From NCBI GenBank assembly GCA_026415975.1, contig JAOAFZ010000002.1, positions 175,390-239,389 on the forward strand: a stretch of DNA of 64,000 bases, written 5' to 3'. Positions 1-8,713 of the stretch are shown piece after piece. The notes beneath the pieces were generated by a model. It saw only the letters and a list, made by a program, of their open reading frames with translations, had not been told where the DNA came from and searched no databases. Position numbers and translations under genes: made by a program. Source of the stretch: Patescibacteria group bacterium (GTDB lineage Bacteria; Patescibacteriota; Microgenomatia; UBA1406; GWC2-37-13). Every line of letters begins with the position of its first letter. Position 1 is the stretch's first letter.

Positions 1-10
1 AAGATAGCTA

Positions 11-1144
11 ATGAGCGCTAAAAAGAAGATTGTACTTGCCACTGATTTTTTTTATCCACACTGGACCGGCATATCAAAGGCGATCTGGAATATGACCCGT
101 GTACTTGCGGATCGGTTCGACTTTACTGTGCTGACTGTGCGGTATGACCGCAGCCTGAAACCTTATGAAGAATACGGATCGGTGCGTGTATTCCGTGATG
201 AGCCTCTTTTTACTCTAAGCCGGGCTTACTACTCTGCTTCCCTGGTTCACCGTGCCATCAGCGAGATTGCCAGAGCAGATACTGTCTTCATCAATTGTCC
301 CAATACTAATATACTCCCTCTTGCCATCGCCGCCAAGATTTCAGGGAAACGGCTCCTCTGTTTTCACCAGGGTGATCTAATACTACCTTCGGGGCTTTCC
401 AATGCCTTAATACAATCATTATACGACGGTATGAACTATATCGGATTCTCTCTAGCCGATGCGGTTGCTTCATACACTAGGGATTATGCCGAGCATTCTC
501 GAGTACTTAAACCGCACCTTCATAAATTTCAATCTTTCCTTATGCCGGTTTTAACCGGCAAACCGCATGCACACGCTTCCGCTGCTATTGAAGCCTTACG
601 AGAACTCCGGAAAAAAGGTGTTACCATATTTGGTATAGCCGGGCGGTTTGTACAGGAGAAGGGATTCGATGTGCTGTTTCGTGCTATTCCTCGTATGAAG
701 ACACGGAAGTCTTTTATTTTTGCGTTCGCAGGCGCGATCCGTATGTCTTACGAAAACACCTTCGATGAGATTCGCAACTTAAGCGCCCCTATCGAGGACA
801 AGATCCGCTATCTGGGGCTATTAAACGATGAAGAGTTGCCTGATTTCTACTCTTCGATCGACTACTTTGTACTTCCCTCGCGGTCAGAATGCTTTGGACT
901 GGTGCAAGCTGAAGCAGCTCTCGCAGGCATACCAGTGCTCGCAGCTGACATTCCCGGGGCACGTATGCTCGTAAAAACTACCGGGTTTGGAGCATTATTT
1001 GAGTCGGAAAATCCGGATGAACTTGCCCGTGTACTTGATTCTGTAATGGAATCCGGTGATCGATTCTCTGAAAAGTACAGCAATGTGTTACAAATGCTTG
1101 ATCCCACCACCAATGCTGAAAAAATTGCAACCTTTCTTGGATAG
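11..1144 (+). CDS. GT4-family glycosyltransferase
   Basis: Retaining glycosyltransferase of the GT-B fold, probably adding a sugar from a nucleotide donor to a cell-surface glycan on the cytoplasmic side. The N-terminal half has the usual acceptor-domain start (KKKIVLATDFFYPHWTG), the middle has GRFVQEKGFDVLFRAIP, typical of the GT4 donor domain, and the C-terminal half has the E-x7-E region (SECFGLVQAEA) followed by GIPVLAADIPGAR. At 377 residues it has the normal family length. An in-frame TAG at 5-7 makes ATG 11 the only plausible start. Its end overlaps the methyltransferase start by 32 bp, so the two are probably co-transcribed. The acceptor sugar cannot be told. Confidence 0.85.
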   Translation: MSAKKKIVLATDFFYPHWTGISKAIWNMTRVLADRFDFTVLTVRYDRSLKPYEEYGSVRVFRDEPLFTLSRAYYSASLVHRAISEIARADTVFINCPNTNILPLAIAAKISGKRLLCFHQGDLILPSGLSNALIQSLYDGMNYIGFSLADAVASYTRDYAEHSRVLKPHLHKFQSFLMPVLTGKPHAHASAAIEALRELRKKGVTIFGIAGRFVQEKGFDVLFRAIPRMKTRKSFIFAFAGAIRMSYENTFDEIRNLSAPIEDKIRYLGLLNDEELPDFYSSIDYFVLPSRSECFGLVQAEAALAGIPVLAADIPGARMLVKTTGFGALFESENPDELARVLDSVMESGDRFSEKYSNVLQMLDPTTNAEKIATFLG

Positions 1145-1913
1145 TGAAGTAGACCCAGCATTTCGCCTGCGGGCTATGCATATTTTCCGAGAAATCAGTG
1201 AAAAAAAACCAAAACGTGTTCTGGAAGCAGGATGTGGCCGCGGTTTTTACATGCACGCTCTCACGTTTTTTGATGATATCCAGGAGATCCACGGTATTGA
1301 TGTAATAGACGAGTATCTAGAGGTTGCACGCTCTCACATTAGTGACACGCGGGTGCATTTGCAGAACGCGAACATTTATTCGCTCCCCTTCCCCGACGGT
1401 CACTTTGATGCAGTCATCTGCAGCGAGGTTCTCGAGCATCTGGAAGACGATCTTAAAGCGCTGAAGGAACTAAAACGCGTGCTTGCGAAAGATGGGACAC
1501 TGCTGGTTTCGGTACCTTGTAAAGACTACCCGTTTCTCTGGGATCCGTTGAACTGGATCCTGGAACGTTTATTTGGCACGCATGTGCCTAAAGATATCTG
1601 GTGGCTAGCAGGAATCTGGGCAGATCATGAGCGGCTGTATACCAGGTCTCAGCTCGAGGAACTGGCCAGGAAAGCGGAACTAAAACCGGCCCGTACGGAA
1701 ATGCTCGTATCAAGCAGCTGGCCGTTTTCTCACTTTCTGCTCTACGGCATTGGCAAGAACATCGTAACCAGACTCGGGGTAAAACAGTTCGACCGTTTTC
1801 ACTTTGAACCGAAACCGGTATCTGCCGCGCTTGCCTGGTTGATGCGACTTCCCACAACCTGGCGACGCAGTGAAAAGGTGGCGGTGGATATCTTTATGAA
1901 GCTGATCAGGTGA
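1113..1913 (+). CDS. Class I SAM-dependent methyltransferase
   Basis: Methyltransferase of the UbiE/type-11 group (266 aa from this start). Motif I is RVLEAGCGRGFYMHAL near residues 35-50, followed by an acidic motif II (HGIDVIDEY) and the post-motif DAVICSEVLEHLEDD. The C-terminal part with LNWILERLFGTHVPKDIWW is like the methyltransferases found next to sugar transferases in envelope loci, where they often cap or modify glycans. ATG 1113 is chosen because it gives a compact N-terminus; an in-frame ATG at 1056 would lie deeper inside the preceding glycosyltransferase gene. Translational coupling with that gene is likely. The substrate is unknown. Confidence 0.8.
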   Translation: MLKKLQPFLDSEVDPAFRLRAMHIFREISEKKPKRVLEAGCGRGFYMHALTFFDDIQEIHGIDVIDEYLEVARSHISDTRVHLQNANIYSLPFPDGHFDAVICSEVLEHLEDDLKALKELKRVLAKDGTLLVSVPCKDYPFLWDPLNWILERLFGTHVPKDIWWLAGIWADHERLYTRSQLEELARKAELKPARTEMLVSSSWPFSHFLLYGIGKNIVTRLGVKQFDRFHFEPKPVSAALAWLMRLPTTWRRSEKVAVDIFMKLIR

Positions 1914-1963
1914 AGACCCAGAAGATTGTCGCCGTAAAGAATATCTATTATTGCGACAATGGG

Positions 1964-3742
1964 CTAAAAGCCGGCTTCTTGCGACGCATCTATGCCAGGG
2001 ACGTCAGGAATAGGCTTCTCACGCAGTTTTTTAGCGGTGTTTTCCATGATGATTACTCGCGGATGGTCATATACCGAAAATGCCTCGTCTGCCCAGTCAT
2101 CAGGAAAAGTCAGCGGAATGCCAAGCCATTCAAGCGACGGATATCGGGTGATCTCATGTATGATGGTATATCCCTTCTCTCCTCGAAAGAGGGCAGGGTA
2201 CCATTGCGACATTTGCGGATATTTTTCCGGGGCAGACTGAATACTCCCCCACGCCCGGTTGGAACTGAGTATGTAGTAGTCCCCCCGGGCCATCTGCTCT
2301 TCTATTTTTGCAAATTTCTCCGGTGAGTCAGGATAAAACACCTCCAGTTGCTCGCCGGGAAAAGACTTACTTGCGCCGGGGATAAGAAGCGGAAGACCAT
2401 CATCCCAGTGTTCTGAGAGAATAAGGCTTCCATCGGGAAGGTTAGCATGAATCCACTCGGATGCTTCGACACGGGTATGGGGTTTTGTATAGATATTGAA
2501 GAACATCAGAGGCCAAATAACTACCGCCAACGTTACCAGTCCATAGAGAAAGGGACTGCGCTTTTTGAGAAAATGAACCGTTGCAAGCGCAGCCAGTAGC
2601 GCAAATACCGGGTACAGAAAAATCGTGTAACGCATAACCTTGACAAACAGAAATGATTGATAGGTAAAGTAGGCAACACACCAGGCGGCAATCATGCAGA
2701 AAGCTAGCGACCGGTAGCGACTAAAAACAAGGTACAATCCGGCAAAAACCAGAAGAGCATACGGCACCCCCAAACCGAAAACAACCGTGTTCTGTAAGCT
2801 GAACCATGGTTGCTTGGTCATCCATTGAATGGCCGGCGGAAAGTATCCGTCCCGACTGTCAAAGCTTTTCAGCTGCTCAATGTTAGACATGAAGAGAGTG
2901 CTCGGACTAAAATCGAAGACCGAGGCAGTTTCAAAATAATACGGTGCCGACAGCCGGACAGTGGCCAATGCAACCACGCCAAATACCAGGACATACAGAA
3001 CTGTCTTTTCGATCGTTGGCAGGGCGAACGCTCGATGCAGCAATTCCCTCCAGTAGTCTTTTTTAGCCCCCAGCGGGCTTGTGTCGAGTGCTGCCAGATA
3101 CAGGAGAAGACCCAGAAGCGGAGCGATGTATACGCCCGAAATTTTCGACGCCACAGCCAATCCAAATGCAAAACCAGCCAGAGGGATAAGCCAGATGCGG
3201 CGGGAATACGAAAAATGCAATGAAAGATACAAGGCAAGCACCATAAAAAACGTTAGAAATATATCACTGGTAAAAAAGTGCGAAAGCTGGATAGGAAGAA
3301 CCGCAATTGCATAGAAACCTGCTGCTGCAAGGGCGAATGGCCCTGGTATCCCCTGCTTCCTGGCCAGTAACGATGCAATTTTATATACCAGGAATATGGT
3401 AATTGTATCTAGAACAGCAGAAAATACCCTGCCGAGTTGTCCGTATGCGCCGTAATGATCATTTGCCGTCCAGATTGCCAGAAATTTGGTGAGTACCAGC
3501 GGAAGTGTTCCGTAGACATAAAAACTGTAGTTAAGGTTATTTGGGTTAAGTGTGGAGACTGCCGGATCAAGATATTCCTGAAATGTTACCGGAATTCTCA
3601 TGGCGGTGCCAACCATGGTCAGGAACCGCTCATCGGGATGCAGGTAATGGCCGCCATCCCAGGAAGTATTGTACAAACGAAGCGTTGCACCAATCAAAAG
3701 TATAAATACCAACGCAACAGTTTTTAGCGCGTGCTGTTTCAT
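1964..3742 (-). CDS. GT39/PMT-like membrane glycosyltransferase
   Basis: Polytopic membrane protein of 592 aa resembling the protein-mannosyltransferase/ArnT (GT-C) superfamily, which transfers sugars from polyprenyl-phosphate donors on the outer face of the membrane. The first helix is followed by an extracellular loop carrying the acidic pair in GHYLHPDERFLTM, the position of the GT-C catalytic acidic residues. About ten further hydrophobic segments follow, then a soluble C-terminal part (EWIHANLPDGSLILSEHWDD). It is convergent with the methyltransferase gene. A TATACT box lies 11 nt upstream of the ATG. The family is clear; donor and acceptor are not. Confidence 0.75.
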   Translation of the reverse strand: MKQHALKTVALVFILLIGATLRLYNTSWDGGHYLHPDERFLTMVGTAMRIPVTFQEYLDPAVSTLNPNNLNYSFYVYGTLPLVLTKFLAIWTANDHYGAYGQLGRVFSAVLDTITIFLVYKIASLLARKQGIPGPFALAAAGFYAIAVLPIQLSHFFTSDIFLTFFMVLALYLSLHFSYSRRIWLIPLAGFAFGLAVASKISGVYIAPLLGLLLYLAALDTSPLGAKKDYWRELLHRAFALPTIEKTVLYVLVFGVVALATVRLSAPYYFETASVFDFSPSTLFMSNIEQLKSFDSRDGYFPPAIQWMTKQPWFSLQNTVVFGLGVPYALLVFAGLYLVFSRYRSLAFCMIAAWCVAYFTYQSFLFVKVMRYTIFLYPVFALLAALATVHFLKKRSPFLYGLVTLAVVIWPLMFFNIYTKPHTRVEASEWIHANLPDGSLILSEHWDDGLPLLIPGASKSFPGEQLEVFYPDSPEKFAKIEEQMARGDYYILSSNRAWGSIQSAPEKYPQMSQWYPALFRGEKGYTIIHEITRYPSLEWLGIPLTFPDDWADEAFSVYDHPRVIIMENTAKKLREKPIPDVPGIDASQEAGF

Positions 3743-3779
3743 AGGATCAGATCAGTATAGCGGATCTTCCTTCGTTTGC

Positions 3780-4883
3780 TCAGCCGATTTTTGCTTCGGT
3801 CCGTTCGATTGGATTATGGCGTTTATTGATTTTTTTTAAAACGCTAAGCAGATCCTTGCCCTCGGCTGTGAAAATTGTTGACTTACCCGCTTTGGGTATC
3901 AAGGTGATTTTTGCCTGAAATAATCCTCCATTCTTTTCTTCCTTGACAAGCAAATGTGCACGGGATAGATTAGGAATTTTTCGTACCCAGCGGTCAAGGT
4001 GTACACCGTAATCCTGTACAACCTGCATATTCCCCGGTGAGAGATCATTGGTTGTTAGTTCAATTATGGATTCTGGTACGGTGCCGCTGCACATAAACCG
4101 GAGAAAATCACGAACCGTTACAATTCCGCTTGGAACGCCTTCTGCATTCACGATCACCACGCTTCCGATATCACGAGTTACAATATCGTGCAAGCAATCT
4201 CCCAACGTCGCTTCAGAGGTACGTGTATGCACAAGACGCCGCATTACGTTTTTTACTTTTAGGTTTGCAAATGCATCAAGATTCGTCCAGGTGAGGTCAT
4301 ACGGTTTCGTCGTTTTCCGGACGGGTGCTAAGAGGTGTGGCACCAGGTCGTGGTAGCTCATTATTCCCTGTAGCTTCATTGCTTTATCAATCACAACTAG
4401 CTTGGAAACATCCTCTGTTTCGAAGAGGTGTACGACTTTTGAGATCAGATCATCGGCGTATACAGTTACTAGTGCCTTGTTTTTCTGTTGCAAGGCGGTA
4501 AGCACCGGCGTGCGGAAGATTTTTTCGTCTGCTATTTTTCCAAGCATTCGCTTGGCAGAGACGATGCCCAGGAATTTTTTTCCTTCACAGACAGGAAGGT
4601 AGTGCAGCCGTGAGTGGACCATCAGATCGGTTATCCGTTGTGGAGTATCGTCAGGTGAAAGCCGCGGCGGATGGAAAATAGCCTGACGCACCAGCGATTT
4701 TCCGGTATGAGCCGAGTTCCGTATGAGAGCATAATACGGATTTACTACCCCGATATATCTTTCACCTTCGAATACAAAGGCGGCATCATGTGACGATTTT
4801 AGAGCCGAAATAGCTGTAGCAAGAGTGTCATCGGGAGCTACCCGAATAATTCCATCGGTTTTTAAGAGAGTGCGGGCATTCAT
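3780..4883 (-). CDS. Quadruple-CBS protein with C-terminal HPF/RaiA-like domain
   Basis: Predicted 367-aa soluble protein. Four CBS repeats (two Bateman modules) occupy roughly residues 8-120 and 123-270; typical pieces are LHYLPVCEGKKFLGIVSAKR, KLVVIDKAMKLQGIMSYHDL and IGSVVIVNAEGVPSGIVTVRD. Such modules usually bind adenine nucleotides. The last 80 residues (from about YGVHLDRWVRKIPN to the end) have the beta-alpha-beta-beta-beta-alpha spacing of the ribosome hibernation factor HPF/RaiA, including an AEGKDLLSVLKKI helix. I infer a nucleotide-sensing ribosome or translation regulator; the HPF assignment is from pattern only. The start at 4883 forms a 4-bp ATGA overlap with the upstream aminopeptidase stop, so the two are translationally coupled. 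Confidence 0.65.
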   Translation of the reverse strand: MNARTLLKTDGIIRVAPDDTLATAISALKSSHDAAFVFEGERYIGVVNPYYALIRNSAHTGKSLVRQAIFHPPRLSPDDTPQRITDLMVHSRLHYLPVCEGKKFLGIVSAKRMLGKIADEKIFRTPVLTALQQKNKALVTVYADDLISKVVHLFETEDVSKLVVIDKAMKLQGIMSYHDLVPHLLAPVRKTTKPYDLTWTNLDAFANLKVKNVMRRLVHTRTSEATLGDCLHDIVTRDIGSVVIVNAEGVPSGIVTVRDFLRFMCSGTVPESIIELTTNDLSPGNMQVVQDYGVHLDRWVRKIPNLSRAHLLVKEEKNGGLFQAKITLIPKAGKSTIFTAEGKDLLSVLKKINKRHNPIERTEAKIG

Positions 4884-6427
4884 ACTGTTTTTGTGAGAAC
4901 GGATAACAACGTACGTACCCCCCACGCGGTAGCACCGGTACCGGTGATTCCCCGCGGTGGATCATCAGTGTAGCATGACCCTGCAATATCAACATGAATC
5001 CATTTCATTTCATCAACAAATTCTTCCAGGAAGAGTGCGGCGGTAATTGCTCCACCGTAGCGGTCCTTTTTGCCAAGGTTTGCCAGGTCCGCGATAGTGC
5101 CCTTTATGTGATCTCGATAGCGTTCGGAAAGCGGCAGCTGCCATGCTTCTTCGCCATGGAGTTGAGCAGCGGAAAGAAATTCCCTGGTAAACGCATCGTC
5201 ATTTCCAAAAACTCCCGCGATATCATTTCCCAGAGCCACCATGACCGCTCCGGTGAGCGTCGCAATATCAATGGCATACTCACACTTGAGCTCGCGACTT
5301 GCATACGCGAGTGCATCAGCCAGTGTCAGGCGGCCTTCAGCGTCGGTGTGCTTCACCTCGATCGTTTTCCCGTTCATAGCAGTGAGGACATCGCCGGGAC
5401 GGAAGGCACGTCCGGAGATCATGTTTTCACAAGCCGGAAGTATTCCGAAGACTTCATCATACGCAATCGCTCCGAATCGTTCCTCATTCCACTGTGAAAG
5501 AATTGAGAATACCCCAAGCACCGCAGCCCCTCCGGCCATATCTATCTTCATATCGTTCATGTATTCACCGGGCTTGACCTGGTAACCGCCTGTATCGAAG
5601 GTGACAGATTTTCCTATCAGTGCAATCCGTTTCATTCTCTTCGGCTTTTTACGCGCAAAGTGAAGGATGATAAATTTCGGCGGGTTATCACTCCCCTGCC
5701 CTACAGCCAGATAAGAGCCCATCCCCAGCTGTTCACACTCGGAAGCCTCGAGCACCTTTATTGACACCGTTCCCTTGGAGTTATTGGCAATCCGGTAAGC
5801 CTGTTCCGCGAGTGTTTCCGGATAGATTGCGCTCGCCGGCTCATTTACCAGATCCCGGGTCAGGTACATTCCCTCACTTATGAGTACACCAAGCGCGATT
5901 CCCTCTTTTAATTCCCCGCGAATCTGTGCCGTGTCCAGGGAGGCTTCCAGACAGATTCTTAGTTCGGAAAGATACGATGGCCCCTCGGTTTTCTCATGCG
6001 ATTTGTACCGTACAAAAGAATAATTAGCAAGATTGGCAGCTGTGGCAAAGAGACGACCTATTTCACGGTAATCCTGCTTCCAGACCGGGTCCAGGTAAAC
6101 ATCCAGCCGGGTAGCCCGGACAGAGTTGGCATGCCGGACAGCATCTGCGACCGTATTTTCGAGCAAAGGAAAGGAAAACTGCTCCTGTTTCCCCATGCCC
6201 ACCAGAATAATCCGTGTATATCCGCAGTCTGAATCGAAGGCAAGGAGCTGACCACGCTTGCCAGTAAATGCTTCCTGTTTTATCCGTTCAAGGAGCTGAC
6301 CTTTGGTTATAGTATTTAACTCTGCAATACGGGGGCTTGTTTTGCCGTTTTCAGAGAAGACGGGTAGGGCAAGCAGTTCGCCGGTAGAGGGAAAAGGGGC
6401 GTTATGAAGGGTTACATTGCATTTCAT
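4880..6427 (-). CDS. pepA: Leucyl aminopeptidase (M17 family)
   Basis: Cytosolic two-metal aminopeptidase that removes N-terminal residues from peptides. At 515 aa it has the normal length. The metal ligands of the family are in place: K273 and D278 in GKSVTFDTGG, D296 in NDMKIDMAGG, and D362 and E364 in the signature HTDAEGRLTLADAL (the usual first Asn is His here). It overlaps the CBS-protein gene by 4 bp, so peptide turnover and the putative ribosome regulator are co-expressed. A weak TTTAAT lies 8 nt before the ATG, compatible with a leaderless message. Confidence 0.93.
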   Translation of the reverse strand: MKCNVTLHNAPFPSTGELLALPVFSENGKTSPRIAELNTITKGQLLERIKQEAFTGKRGQLLAFDSDCGYTRIILVGMGKQEQFSFPLLENTVADAVRHANSVRATRLDVYLDPVWKQDYREIGRLFATAANLANYSFVRYKSHEKTEGPSYLSELRICLEASLDTAQIRGELKEGIALGVLISEGMYLTRDLVNEPASAIYPETLAEQAYRIANNSKGTVSIKVLEASECEQLGMGSYLAVGQGSDNPPKFIILHFARKKPKRMKRIALIGKSVTFDTGGYQVKPGEYMNDMKIDMAGGAAVLGVFSILSQWNEERFGAIAYDEVFGILPACENMISGRAFRPGDVLTAMNGKTIEVKHTDAEGRLTLADALAYASRELKCEYAIDIATLTGAVMVALGNDIAGVFGNDDAFTREFLSAAQLHGEEAWQLPLSERYRDHIKGTIADLANLGKKDRYGGAITAALFLEEFVDEMKWIHVDIAGSCYTDDPPRGITGTGATAWGVRTLLSVLTKTV

Positions 6428-6505
6428 AGAACAGAATTAAAAAGTACTTGTATTACCTTATGTTAGCACTCTTCCCCTCTGATTGCAATATTACAAACTA
6501 AAGTA

Positions 6506-7573
6506 CTACCGAAGTCCGGCCACTCTCAGAAGCTCAAGAACTATTGTTGCCCCCAGAAATAGCTGGACAAAATAGTTTTCGTAAACGTATTTATCGGGGT
6601 ATAGTACCCGGTACGACCGGCAAAGAAGAATTCCGGTTCCACTCAGGAACACTCCCCCCGTAAATCCTAGTACTCCGATAAATGTGCCAAACTGGCTTAC
6701 TACAGCAAGAAAAGGAACACCGATCGTGAGACCGGTTGCCAGTTTTGTGTTCAGTCTCAGATCTTCTTCAAGGGTATCTTTGCAAACCCAGGCAAGGATT
6801 AGATATGCGGTAAAAACGGAGACAAAACCAGTAATAGTAAAAACAGCGGTTGCCGTTGGTGTAGGAAAAAGGTAGCCGGATCCGTTTACAAAACCATATA
6901 GTGCAACACCAAATACGAGATACAAAACAGTAATCAGCACCTGCGCAGTCAAGAGACTATGGGAGCGCTTACCTTTTTCCCGGATCAATTCGGGAATGAT
7001 AGTGAAGCCAGCAGATGCAAAGAGAAACACGCCGATGTATTTCAGCGGAAAACTTTCAAATGCGGGAATTGCTTCAAAGTGATTGCTAGCCGGAAGTGAC
7101 ATTGCAGCAATTACGACAAGAATAAACATGATAAACTTCACCACCGAAAACAACATGTCGAAACTGGCGATTTTTTTTCCTGCAAAAAAAATCACACTAC
7201 CGGCCAGAAGAAAGAACAACTGACTGCCAAGGGACTGTGGTATTCCGAAAAAAGTACCAAGAAAGGTTCCTCCAATGATTGTATACGCAATCAGGGCGCC
7301 GAATGTCGAAAAAATGTGAAGAAAAAGTGAGATCCTCCCCCATCCCGCTCCCAGTACTTTTTCTATATACCCTGACAACTGGTGAGTACCCGTTACCTCG
7401 CGGATCACCGCCATAAGAAAATAGTTAAGCCGGAAGCAAATATAACCCGCCAGAGCAAGCAAAACAAGAAATGGGACAACTCCGGTTTCCCGAAGTGCAT
7501 GGGGTAATGAAAAAATTCCTGCCCCGACTGTAGCACCCGTAATAAGTAGAATATTGCGCCAGGATGGGGACAT
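6506..7573 (-). CDS. Amino acid permease (APC/HAAAP-like)
   Basis: Polytopic transporter of 355 aa with about eleven hydrophobic segments. The first helix, ILLITGATVGAGIFSLPHAL, is the broken TM1 of the APC superfamily, in which the GAG-type motif contacts the amino group of the substrate. It resembles the aromatic/hydroxy amino acid permeases (tyrosine/tryptophan type) more than other branches. It follows pepA on the same strand after a 78-nt gap, which suits uptake of amino acids beside peptide recycling. A TACAAT box ends 6 nt before the ATG. Substrate not determined. Confidence 0.75.
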   Translation of the reverse strand: MSPSWRNILLITGATVGAGIFSLPHALRETGVVPFLVLLALAGYICFRLNYFLMAVIREVTGTHQLSGYIEKVLGAGWGRISLFLHIFSTFGALIAYTIIGGTFLGTFFGIPQSLGSQLFFLLAGSVIFFAGKKIASFDMLFSVVKFIMFILVVIAAMSLPASNHFEAIPAFESFPLKYIGVFLFASAGFTIIPELIREKGKRSHSLLTAQVLITVLYLVFGVALYGFVNGSGYLFPTPTATAVFTITGFVSVFTAYLILAWVCKDTLEEDLRLNTKLATGLTIGVPFLAVVSQFGTFIGVLGFTGGVFLSGTGILLCRSYRVLYPDKYVYENYFVQLFLGATIVLELLRVAGLR

Positions 7574-7612
7574 AAGCTAATTGTAACAGAGGGATGAAAC
7601 GGGTTGTTTCCG

Positions 7613-8533
7613 TTAGCCGGTTTGCTGCAGGAGCGCATTTCTCTGGCTTGCTGGAAGTCTCGGGATACGAGTAGCTAACGATAATCCATTTGCATGCAAA
7701 GCATTTACTGTACTCGGGATGAGTAATCGTGCAACCGCAGCTGCAGCTACAAATTCTGGTCTCCGGAAATACAGACCAACCGACTGCCCGCCTGTATTTG
7801 GTGAACCTTTCAGGAGATATCCGTCTGCAACGGCTTGAATAAGCGGAGTGCATGACGGTTCTACTTTTCTGCGCGGCCCAATCTCATAACGTGTCTCAAA
7901 ATCCAATCCGAGATGACGATGATCAGGAAATGCCATAAGATATTCTTGAACCGACTCCAAGCCTGGCCATGGTGAATCTATGGTTAAACCGAAACCCACT
8001 GGCGCGTTGCTGAAAGGTACCTCGATACCTACCTGTGGCTTTCCATCGGTGCCGAAGGTTACCCCGTACAGGGCGTATAAATGTTCTTTTGACCGATAAT
8101 TCCGGCCCTCGGGATAGCCATCACGAAAAATTGGGGGTACCGTGTCCAGTCTCGTTTTCATCCGCAATGCCACATGCTCGACCAACATCTCTGGACTACC
8201 CCGCAAAAGCAGATCCTCTGCACTTCTACCGATATCGGAGACCATAAATCTGGTGAGTTTATCGAACGGATTCTCGATTCTGCGGTTTTGTGCTGCCGCA
8301 AGTCGTATTAGGCGTTCACCCAGCTTCAGAAGCTCATATACGCCATCTGCCTGTTCCGGAAAAATCTTGTAAACGATCTCTACGATCTCACGAACAAGAT
8401 CTCGTCTTCGCGTGTATATTTCCAATATCTCGGTGTCCTGGATCGGTTCCTGTGGTATAAACCCGTTGTTCCTCCAGGTCTGCAAACCGGGAAGAGGTAA
8501 GCCTCGACCTGAACGCTCCTGCAGATGACTCAT
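7613..8533 (-). CDS. Hypothetical protein
   Basis: I do not recognise this 306-aa protein. It has no signal peptide or membrane helix. Residues 35-75 are helical and charged (YTRRRDLVREIVEIVYKIFPEQ), the middle is mixed with several Gly-Pro turns (EVPFSNAPVGFGLTIDSPWP), and a repeated Phe-Pro/His-rich stretch (MAFPDHRHLGLDFETRY) precedes an Ala-rich C-terminus. Codon use and the clean reading frame over 900 bp support a real gene. The 180-nt upstream region is very AT-rich and holds a TATAAT about 45 nt before the ATG, so unlike most neighbours it may have a real 5' leader. Confidence 0.6.
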   Translation of the reverse strand: MSHLQERSGRGLPLPGLQTWRNNGFIPQEPIQDTEILEIYTRRRDLVREIVEIVYKIFPEQADGVYELLKLGERLIRLAAAQNRRIENPFDKLTRFMVSDIGRSAEDLLLRGSPEMLVEHVALRMKTRLDTVPPIFRDGYPEGRNYRSKEHLYALYGVTFGTDGKPQVGIEVPFSNAPVGFGLTIDSPWPGLESVQEYLMAFPDHRHLGLDFETRYEIGPRRKVEPSCTPLIQAVADGYLLKGSPNTGGQSVGLYFRRPEFVAAAAVARLLIPSTVNALHANGLSLATRIPRLPASQRNALLQQTG

Positions 8534-8713
8534 GATTTATTTTCTTACAATATTTTTATATTTTCAATAAGTAAATTGCCAATTATAGTTGTCTTTGCGC
8601 GTTCTTACGTATTTACATTTTTTTGATCTTTTTGCATTTTCAGCACAATAACAATACATATCGCTGTAAACAAAGAATCATTCTTCGCAAGTTAGGCGTA
8701 TGGGGTAAGTTTT
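8534..8713. other. AT-rich intergenic region
   Basis: Gene-free gap between the stop of polX and the start of the hypothetical gene, both on the minus strand. It is much more AT-rich than the surrounding DNA and contains a minus-strand TATAAT about 45 nt before the downstream start codon. No terminator hairpin with a T-run and no repeat was found. Confidence 0.5.

Noticed and set aside
1910-2326. 138-codon plus-strand frame starting on the methyltransferase stop (GTG at 1910)
   Set aside because: It lies entirely opposite the GT39-like gene, has no domain-like content and depends on a GTG overlap; read as a shadow frame.
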